64,000 bases of DNA from Amphibalanus amphitrite (taxonomy: Eukaryota > Arthropoda > Thecostraca > Balanomorpha > Balanidae), in assembly GCF_019059575.1 (NCBI RefSeq), contig NW_024881792.1:124001-188000 (forward strand), read 5' to 3'. The number at the start of each line of letters is the position of its first letter. Position 1 is the stretch's first letter. Below are positions 12,161 to 21,129 of this stretch, one piece after another. A program made the translations under genes and the position numbers. Below the pieces are notes generated by a model, which worked only from the letters and a program-made list of their open reading frames with translations, made no database searches and had not been told where the DNA came from.

Positions 12161-12677
12161 TGTAGAATTAATTGATGTGTTTCGATTAACTCCGATAGGC
12201 AGAGTGGAAGTTCAAAGGTTCCAAGGGTACTCCAGAGCCGAGGTAATTTAGGACGTGGGATCGACTGCAGGGATAGGAAAAGGGGGAGGGAAGCGAGACG
12301 TCGCAGTTTGGCAATACGGACAAGTTTGAGTCAGATGAGTGAAAGTGTGTGAGACTGGATGAGTGTCTGCGGGAGCAATTGCGCTTAAGTTAATCAGTTC
12401 GACCACCTAGCACCCTTTTATTATCCTCAGGGATGGACCATGCCCGAGGGGTCCAGAACAAACGCTTAACTGCCCCCCTGTGTTTTTTTGGTGGCGGTGA
12501 AACCCAATGATGCAGTGCCTGTGTGTTCGCCAAAGATTGACTTGCCTCTAAATGGCCTCGCTAAATGCACTCCTCACCGAGGGCGGACGGCAGAGAACAA
12601 AGTCCGCACAAAGCCGACCCGCACTCAACCACACAGCACCACAGCCCAGGGCGACTGAGGAGAGAGGCCCCCCTACA
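12161..12677 (+). repeat. 3' LTR
   Basis: It begins TGTAG and ends CTACA, a 5-bp inverted terminal repeat, and is identical to 1-505 from 12173 on. No strong purine tract precedes it; gagtagaaaggg at about 12132 is the only candidate. Confidence 0.85.
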
Positions 12678-14075
12678 GTCGCAGCGATTGGTACCCGATT
12701 TTAAGGTCTCAGCTTAACCGGTAGCGTCTGAGGTCAGGTCACGTGACTGAAGTTACGGGTTCGGTTTTTAGTAAATTACTTCGTAAAAAATGGCCGCAGA
12801 GCCGCGATTTTGGCATCATTGTTTTCGCCTAGCTCAGGTGCATCGAATGGTATACTTTTTGCTAGGGTGCGGTCAACTTAAGTAGTTGACCTCGGGTCAA
12901 GGTCAGGTCAGAGCCCCTCAGGTCACGAAGCTGGGCAAAGGGTATCATATGGCATATCATTCGATTCGGAAGGTCTTCCCGAGTCCATTGGTGGCTTTCC
13001 CGACTCTCTAGCTCCATTTGATCGGGAGTTATTGACGAAAAACTCGTACGACCCTAGTGACGTCATAAATGACGTCACGCAAGGTTAACAATGCAAAAGT
13101 AAAGCATTGGACTTTGCAAGGAGTGCATGAAATCACGATACCATGTACGTGGGATAGTTTTAGATCATTCTCGGCGCCAAAATAACAGTTTTTATATTTC
13201 CCCATTGATTTATAACAGTGATGTCACGTGACCGACCTGACCTCATGTAACCTTGAAAAATTCCCAGATATACAAGTTGTGAGACCTCTGGAGGACACCA
13301 TGTATGCGTCCTGTAACTTTCATCTCGGACAGCTATGGTCATTGGCGTCCAAAACAATGTCAGAACCAAACAGCCTTTTTCACCCTTGCGCTTATAGGAA
13401 AGAGGGTTGAATGAACCCTCTTTTCACTTTTTTCAGATGACTCAGACTTGAATTGAAATTTCAGTAACCCGTGATGTCACTAGGCAGCTTTACCACGCCA
13501 TTTGTAAGCTCCCCTCCCGAAATCACTATTCGAAACCGTTATCGTGACGTAAAATAAATACATTTATAGAAAGAACACCTTCCTAATGTTTTGCATACTT
13601 CTTAACAATGAGCCAAATATTTTTTTAAAGAAATAAAAATTCAAAAAAATTTGGTCCCAAAGTCCAAAAAATACAAATGAAAGAAAACTCGATATGTCAT
13701 ATATAAAAAATAGAGTATTTTTCGAAATTTCAAAAATACATATTAATCTCTGTTTCATTGCAAGTTCAATGTTATATGACATTTGGCATTTGCATAATCC
13801 GTCTTAGAGTTACAGCCCGCCAAACTTAGCGCTGCAAAGCAAGATCCAAAAAATGTTATACACCATAACTAAAAAATACTTATCTGATAAGCCTGAAATT
13901 GTTATAGGTGGATTCAGAGCCCCTGATCACCCCTGAGACCAATTCTCGTCAAATTCCGAGAGATGAGGGTGTCAAATTGGAAAAAAGTGGTACGATCTAT
14001 CGTGGAATGCCCCAGCTTCCAGAAACAGGATTCGAAAGCACAGTATGTCTTGTTACATACCGTTTTTGACAATGT
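12678..14075. other. Intergenic or intronic, AGGTCA-rich, no gene seen
   Basis: There are several AGGTCA-type half-sites (near 12733, 12893, 12903, 13222) and TGACGTCA-like sites (13060-13077). At 13988-14009 lies cgatctatcgtggaatgcccc, which is the right terminus of the foldback element described at 14153-17003, so a relic of another copy ends here. No start of that relic was found. Confidence 0.5.
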
Positions 14076-14152
14076 TTAAAGGTAGTGTGCCACCTTTGAA
14101 AGATTTCCCGTTTTATTTTTCCTAGGATAAGAAGCTTCTGTTTTTACCTAAT

Positions 14153-17003
14153 GGGGCATTCCACGATAGATCGACCAAAATTTTATCAGATTTACACCCG
14201 ACCATTTTTGATTTTGATGAAATCTTGTCTACAGGGTTCTCTTATGCCCTGAAGTCAATGGTGACAACGCCAGACCCCTACGGTCAGCGGTTTAGGAGAT
14301 ATAGCCCCGGGCATTTTGACGAGGTCACTCTGCAGAGTGATTTTTGAAGTGCTATATCTCCTAAAGGAATGAAGGAAATGCATTAAACCTTTGCATCGTT
14401 GTGATCGTGGTGAAATGGGCAATTAATTGGCCATCTCGGATTTAAAAAAAAATGATTTACGTCATCAATTTTTAAACTTTCTGGCTACCCCCCTAGTACA
14501 TTAAAATCTGCCATTATTTTTGCTCAGAAATAAAGTTCCGTCAATTTCCTTTCGACTGGGAAAAAACAAAAATGGTAATCTTTCTACAAATATTTTATTT
14601 TATTTTTTGAAAATCGCACTACAAGCTCTGATTTACAGAATCGGGTTATTAAGCAATATGAGACACATCTGCGAGGACCAGTTACTTCCAAAAAGAGGTT
14701 ATCTGGGTTTCGGCATATAATATTCTTCTCTTTAACTTCACTTTTGATAACAAAAAAAAGAACTTTAATATTACTTGCACAGGAGTCAATATAATGGCAA
14801 AATTATACATACTTTTGAGCTGCCACAGCTGCCTTGTTTATCAACGTAGCTCAAATGACCAACCGACAGTCGATTTGCAAAGCATATTTACGAACCGACT
14901 AATTATAAACGAACAAAATAATTGGTAGTTTCAGGAAGGCAAAAGGTGGTGTAATGTGACTAGGTATTTCATCAGCGAATCATCATTTTCAACGCTGGAT
15001 GCAATAAAAGCCATAAACAACGGAGTGCATTTCTATTGCAGTTGCAATAACAGACGGCAAAGCACCAAGACAGGAACGAGATCACGGCCACACAAACACA
15101 CTTTTTACTTATTTGAGCTACGTTGATAAACAAGGCAGCTGTGGCAGCTCAAAAGTATGTATAATTTTGCCATTATATGTATTGACTCCTGTGCAAGTAA
15201 TATTAAAGTTCTTTTTTTGTTATCAAAAGTGAAGTTAACCCGCGCGGGGCTGGGGTCTCCAGCCGAACGCGCGGGGCTGGGGGGGGTAAATTTTACCCCC
15301 TGTTATCTCCCGAACTAATGGTCCGATTTGGAAAATTCAAACCCCAATCGAAAGCTCTCATCACGAACTACTAAAAACATGTACTTAATTTAAAGTTTGA
15401 GGTCAAGGTCAAGGTCAGGTCAAGGGTACAAATTGCAAGTTTCTACAGTATCGGCCTTGCACCGTAGTTGCCGAAGAATGGAGTCATGAACTGAGACTGA
15501 TCGCCCAAAACGTGTTCTTAGGCTACCAAGACAATATTCGTTGCATACAATATCATTCAGAGGTCAAGGTCAAGGTCAGGTCAGGTCAGGTCAGGTCAGG
15601 TCACCAAAAAACAAAATATAGAAAAGGGCATGTGCGACACATGTTTTATTGGTCATTTTACTCATAGAATTCAATAGGCACACTCAATAAGTGATATGGA
15701 CCACCTCTGGATGAATTTCAGGTCGAGGTCAGGCCAAGGTCAGGTCAAGTGAGGTCAAATTTTGAAGTTGGTTGTTAAGGCCTAAAAAGGTGTCTATCTG
15801 ATGCAGTTTTTCACGGTGAATCGAATGGTGCTACTTTTGTTTCCGTGCGAGGTCTAGAACTTCCAAAAAAGTCATTTTTCAAAAAATTTGTGTGTCGTGA
15901 CGTCATAAAATTTTGAATAACTCCCACATTTTTGAACCGATTCTTCTAAAATTTGGTATGTAGGTGCACATAGACCACTTCTCTAACATATATTCCGGTT
16001 TTTTCGATAGACTCAAAATTTTGGATTTTATATGATTTTCCCAAAAAATCAGTTTTTTGAAAAAATTTAGGCCAAAATCCAAAGTTTTTAAAAAACCGAG
16101 ATAGCCATTTGATAGACAAAGTAAAATTACGTATAACCTTTTTTGTTACGTCTTGATTCCTTTAAAAATGAAGATGTTAGCGGCGTTTGAACTTTTGCCG
16201 TTTTTGAGGCGAAAATGGCGAACATGACGTCACTAAAACGTCAATTTCTCAAAAATTTTCCGACGGATTTCGCTCAAATTTTCAGGGAACGTGTCAAATT
16301 GATGTAAGAAAAGGTACTGAAAGTTTGGCGGCGCTGCGCGCCGCCGTTTTTGAGATATCGCAAAAATTCGCGAGGGGGGGGGGTAAAATTTACCCCCCCC
16401 AGCCCCGCGCGGGTTAAAGAGAAGAATATTATATGCCGAAACCCAGATAACCTCTTTTTGGAAGTAACTGGTCCTCGCAGATGTGTCTTATATTGCTTAA
16501 TAACCCGATTCTGTAAATCAGAGTTTGTAGTGCGATTTTCAAAAAATAAAATAAAATATTTGTAGAAAGATTACCATTTTTGTTTTTTTCCCAGTCGAAA
16601 GGAAATTGACGGAACTTTATTTCTGAGCAAAAATAATGGCAAATTTTAATGTACTAGGGGGGTAGCCAGAAAGTTTAAAAATTGATGACGTCACAGCTAA
16701 AAATCAAAATCATTTTTTTGAAAATCCGAGATGGCCAATTAATTGCCCATTTCACCACGATCACAACGATGCAAAGGTTTAATGCATTTCCTTCATTACT
16801 TTAGGAGATATAGCACCTCAAAAATCACTCTGCAGAGTGACCTCGTCAAAATGCCCGGGGCTACATCTCCTAAACCGCTGACCGTAGGGGCCTGGCGTTG
16901 TCACCATTGACTTCAGGGCATAAGAGAACCCTATAGACAAGATTTCATCAAAATCAAAAATGGTCGGGTGTTAGGCCTTGGTCGATCTATCGTGGAATGC
17001 CCC
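14153..17003. mobile_element. Foldback element with about 0.7-kb inverted arms
   Basis: The ends are GGGGCATTCCACGATAGATCG and its complement, flanked by a TAAT duplication (14149-14152 and 17004-17007). The uninterrupted target is preserved in the sister copy at about 54580-54595. The left arm (14153-14856) is matched by the right arm (15111-17003) once the 1.18-kb insertion at 15239-16413 is removed. The loop is about 254 bp. No protein is encoded. Confidence 0.85.
15239..16413. mobile_element. TTAA-target MITE with AGGTCA arrays (P1)
   Basis: The ends are CCCGCGCGGGGCTGG in inverted orientation, flanked by TTAA on both sides (15235-15238, 16414-16417), as for piggyBac-type elements. Just inside each end is a G-run/C-run hairpin around taaatttta. 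The left end carries a second copy of CGCGCGGGGCTGG. The interior has repeated AGGTCA half-sites, including about five abutting copies near 15575-15602, and no coding frame. Confidence 0.85.
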
Positions 17004-17877
17004 TAATATCGCAAAAAAAAAATCAAAAATGGGCCTGGAATAGTGCCTTTTTCGCCTAAAAGTTTATCGGTTTTTAGATATGTATAACAACTGTAGTGGG
17101 CTCACCTGCAAACAGGCGTCGGGCAACAATCGCGAATGCGGCGCACTTGTGACAATAAGCAGAGGTCATTATAGTGTTACGACCATACGACGTACGGGAA
17201 TGAGTTATCAGCTGTCTAATCGTAGACAACACAATGTCGAGCCTTAAACTGTAAGCCTGTATTGGTATTGTTTCTTAAATTTGGCTGTCGAACATTAATT
17301 TGTGGTTTGAAATATGATTTTATGTAAAATAATTGATATGAAACAGCCGTCTCTTAAGTTATGACCCCATTACACCACACGCAAGTGGCAGAAATGACAA
17401 TGATCAGCTGACGCATTTTTCTTGGCCGAAGTCAGAGCGCGCGGCCCGACGCACCACGCGTATTTGGAAATTCCGACCTCGACGAGCATCAGAAGCCACC
17501 TAACAGGCGTGTTCGAAACCGCAGGAGATGATGATGAACGGGTTTATCGAAACTTGATTGGATGAGCCTATCGGTAATAGCGATTTAAGTGTGTGCATTT
17601 ATTGTTCATAGTGGTGTGAAATGTGGTTGGGGTACGACCGACAACCCGTCGTGGCGAATTTCGCACTGGGGTACTCAAAATTTGAAGAATTTAAGACGTT
17701 TCCATAAGTTTTGAAGGTATGGATAAGTTCTAAAAATCCGGTTCTCCTTATCCGGGTCATTAACTCCATATGGTCCAAGAAAGCTGGCACACTACCTTTA
17801 AGCTCATATATGTTGTAATGATTTCGATGCCGTGCTCCTCGCATTGTTGGGTGACACCGAATGTGACTGATTTTCAG

Positions 17878-18814
17878 CCCAGAAGTGCGGACGCAAGGCC
17901 GGGAATCCGGGACAGCGAGAGCATCGTAAGTATGGTTTTCGATCTAGGACTGTTTCGGCTTGAAGCGTCGTAGCATCAATGCAAGCCGTTTGGCAACATG
18001 TTAATTGGCTACATGCACTATTTTCTAAGTTTCTAGGTACAATTAATTGTACCTATTTCTAGATTACCCTGCTATTGAACACTGAATGTGAGTCGTAAGT
18101 AAAGACGTGATGTTTTTCAGGAACTTGGTCCAGGGGGCACAAGGCTGTCCTTGGCCACGTATCGGTCGATTCCGTGGAAACACCCCAATAAGAACAAGAC
18201 CGTGAGGGAGATATTAGTGTCAGTTTTCGGGATGGAGGTTCTTGCTAAGTCATCGATGACGGGCAAGCCATCAAACGCGATGTCGCTGAATAAGCCAGCG
18301 AAGAGGCCTCTAGACAGAGTGAAGCTGGACGACGTGATCCGTAAGTGTACTTTTGCAGGAACAATGACATGCTATTTACGTTTCATTGTGCTCCGGTCGC
18401 TATCTTTAGTGCGTGTTGTTGGGTTCCCTAGGCCCGTAACCAGTGTGAACATCTCCGCGTGGTAGCTAAAGCAAAACACGCCTGGTTGGGCCCCCGTCCG
18501 TCTAGACGATGACCACTTTTCTGGGTAGATTAGGACCAGGTGCCGCTCTTCACGGACCAGTCTCTCCACGTCTAGGCCGCGCATTGTGAAAGGGTTGCTA
18601 GGACGTCCAGGGCGGCCGTCCTCTCCTCTGCATTCGCACCATCTCTCCACGACTTTCTGTTCGAATTCTTAACGCCTCATTTTGCCTTTCAGATGCTTGT
18701 AAGCGTAAGCTGGGCATGAGTACTGGCGAAGTGCAGAAGCAGGTTACAGCGGTCTGTAATAACTGCGCCAAGGTGCGGAGCCGAGCCGGCTCTACTCGTC
18801 AGGGCGCTCTTTAA
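17878..18814 (+). CDS. BEN-domain protein, last three coding exons
   Basis: Three exons join in phase. Exon 17878-17925 (16 codons) follows tttcag and ends at GTAAGT. Exon 18121-18340 follows tgtttttcag and ends at GTAAGT. Exon 18693-18816 follows tgcctttcag and contains the TAA at 18812-18814. The product segment (about 130 residues) starts in a linker and then forms a BEN domain: ELGPGG, the central block VLAKSSMTGKPSNA, KPAKRPLD, and a C-terminal helix region with VQKQVTAVCNNC. BEN domains bind DNA and act in nuclear transcriptional repression or chromatin; the target here is unknown. The 5' exons are not in the recognisable sequence, and the intron before the first visible exon is filled with transposable elements. 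Exon limits are by eye; family identity is firm. Confidence 0.85.
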
Positions 18815-19011
18815 GGGTACGTAATTGATCACTGATAAATTGTTTTAGCCCGTTTAAATCTTCAGCCACAACAAAAGGTGCAAGGGCTAAATTTTATCGA
18901 TCAATAACATCAAACGCAGGGCTCAAAAGGTTCGCTTGTTTAAACAGTGGTGGTGTGTCAGGTGCATGAGAAATGGAATATCATCGTTAGTAATTTTCCA
19001 TTTCTTTTCAG

Positions 19012-19480
19012 GTTCTTCTGAAACGCCAGTCTCGCTGCAACAGCCCCGCTAGCTGATCCAGCCAGTGTGTGGACACTGACATCTAGTGCCTTGAAAATGG
19101 GGTTTACATGACATGAGCATGAGCTTTAGCTTACATGAGCTTTATACAAAATACAGATTGTCATTGGTTACCCTTATCTTTGCAATCAGACGTTCAAGCA
19201 ACCGCATTTGTTATTCCTTATGGGTCATTGCTATGCATATTTTCAGGGATTTTCAGGCGTGATCCGCCGGAAATCCAACGATATGCAGTAAGATCAAACG
19301 AATGAACGACTTTTTGCGTGAATCTATATGACTACATAGGTATACAACATTAACTTTTTGCAGCCCTAATGATTTGACCGGGTTGCACCTGTAAAGGACG
19401 TTTCTACATGCCTTTATGTATTTCTTAAATCACAATTAAGTCTAGGGTTGTGATAGCGTTTCTAGTATACAGGGCTGTTG
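19012..19480 (+). other. Probable 3'-UTR exon of the BEN gene
   Basis: A donor-like GTACGT at 18817, two bases after the stop codon, and a strong acceptor (tttcttttcag at 19001-19011) suggest a final untranslated exon starting at 19012. No clear AATAAA was seen, so its end is unknown. Nothing else was recognised before the satellite. Confidence 0.4.
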
Positions 19481-20355
19481 AAGCACGCCTGCATTTTATG
19501 ACTGTCCTATAGGATTCTTTAAGGACTTTGTCGGTGTCCTATACTATAGGAGACCGGCAAAATCCTATAGGGCCTATAGGATTTTGCCGGTCTCCTATAG
19601 GACTCGTACATGATATTTCTATAGGAATATTCAGGAGTTCTATAGGACTCCTGATCAGGATTAAAATCCTATAGGACACCGACAAAGTCCTATAAGAATC
19701 CTATAGGACAGTCATAAAGTCCTATAGTATGCCTATAGGACAACCACAAAGTCCTATAGGATACCTATAGGACAACCACAAAGTCCTATAGGATACCTAT
19801 AGGACAACCACAAAGTCCTATAGAATGCCTATAGGACAACCACAAAGTCCTATAGGATACCTATAGGACAACCACAAAGTCCTATAGGATGCCTATAGGA
19901 CAACCACAAAGTCTTATAGGATGCCTATAGGACAACCACAAAGTCCTATAGGATACCTATAGGACAACCACAAAGTCCTATAGGATGCCTATAGGACAAC
20001 CACAAAGTCCTATAGGATACCTATAGGACAACCACAAAGTCCTATAGGATGCCTATAGGGCAACCACAAAGTCCTATAGGATACCTATAGGACAACCACA
20101 AAGTCCTATAGGATGGCTATAGGACAACCACAAAGTCCTATAGGATGGCTATAGGACAACAACAAAGTCCTATAGGATTCATATTAAAAGTCCTATAGGA
20201 CAATGCGTCTTATAGGTATCCTATAGGTATCCTATAGGTATCCTATAGATATCCTATAGGTATCCTATAGGATACCTATAGGATACCTATAGGACTATTC
20301 CGGAAAGTCCTACACAATTTCTATAGGACTGTCCTATAGGATTGTATAGGACTTT
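19480..20355. repeat. CCTATAGG satellite, 32-bp units
   Basis: The core 19733-20180 is a regular array of about 14 units with the pattern cctataggacaaccacaaag followed by tcctataggatg. Flanks hold looser copies in both orientations. Every unit contains two copies of the palindrome TCCTATAGGA or CCTATAGG, so the whole array is self-complementary at short range. A stray copy of ccctataggt occurs at 34651. Confidence 0.93.
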
Positions 20356-20389
20356 TTTGCTAGGGAACGCTCGCCGCCAAACGAGAGGA

Positions 20390-21125
20390 TGAGCCTTGCA
20401 CGTGCAGACCGGAGTGGATGTGCTACGAACTGACGTGCACGCACTCTACTAACCGCTCTCTAGCGGTGTGCCAAATTTGAGTGCAATCGGTCCGGCCGTT
20501 TTCGAGATCTGGAAGCGGCACCCTGCACGCGCGCTGGTGCAACCTGGGTCCCAATTGACTTGTGCACGGCACCCTATTCGCCGGTCTCTAGAGGTGTACC
20601 AAATTTGAGCTCAATGGACCCAGCCAATTTCAAGATCTGGAAGCGAACCCTGCACGTGCGCACGTGCAGCTGCATTCCAAACGTGGCACATGGAAATACA
20701 TACTAACTGACTGGTGCAAGGCACCCTAATAACCAGTCTCTAGCGGTATGCCAAATTTGAGCACAGTAACTAGGTCCAGCAGCTCTTGAGATCTGGAAGC
20801 GTCAGCCTGCACGTGCGCACGTGCCAAATGGGTCCCATCTGACCTGTGCACGGCACCCTACTCGCTGATCCCTAACGGTGTGCCAGCTTTGATTACAATC
20901 GGTCCAGCCGTTCTCGAGATCTGGAAGCGTCACCTTGCCCGTGCGCACGTGCAGCGGCACCCCAACCGTGACACCTCGAAATGCATTGCCCGGCGGGTGC
21001 CTACACAGATGCCAAGTATCAACCACAAATCGTCAAACTAACCACAGAGTTATTAGACTTGTTACCGAACTGACACCTCTTCGTTTTGCACGTGGCACAA
21101 GCATTAGGGGTCACCCATACGCATC
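20390..21125 (+). repeat. About 128-bp repeat array with paired E-box palindromes
   Basis: The landmark agatctggaagcg recurs at 20505, 20633, 20789 and 20917 (spacing 128, 156, 128). After each comes a variant of TGCACGTGCGCACGTGCA, then caccctactcgccggtctct-like sequence, a caaatttgag-gcaatcggtcc block and a ttctcgag. The same repeat is found at 30430-31200, 32593-32760, 34075-34227 and 39267-41190. The array is interrupted on its right by the LINE. Confidence 0.9.
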
Positions 21126-21129
21126 GAGA

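Larger units (their letters stand above)
1..12677 (+). mobile_element. 12.7-kb non-autonomous LTR retroelement (LARD-like), 5' end cut by window edge
   Basis: Bases 1-505 recur exactly, as far as I can read, at 12173-12677, in direct orientation. These are the two LTRs. A primer-binding site follows the first LTR after 3 bases. Between them lie decayed gag-like, protease-like and env-like reading frames in the usual order, but no reverse transcriptase, RNase H or integrase motif is visible in any frame. Most of the 3' two thirds is non-coding and filled with tandem repeats. Identical LTRs normally mean recent insertion, so the element probably moved with enzymes supplied by another element, as LARDs do. 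It would be Ty3/gypsy or retrovirus-like by its parts. The left target duplication is outside the window, so target duplication cannot be tested. Internal recombination or gene conversion of the LTRs is the alternative explanation of their identity. Confidence 0.85.
14080..17797. mobile_element. TTAA-target DNA element (AGGTAGTGTGCCA ends), copy A, containing nested elements
   Basis: The left end AGGTAGTGTGCCACCTTT follows TTAA (14076-14079) and the right end, complementary to AGGTAGTGTGCCAGCTTT, precedes TTAA (17798-17801). A second copy lies in opposite orientation at 53563-54651. Removing the nested insertion leaves about 0.87 kb, with no open frame of transposase size. TTAA duplication is the hallmark of the piggyBac superfamily, though these end bases are not its usual CCC. 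It sits 80 bp upstream of a BEN-gene exon, within an intron. Confidence 0.8.
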
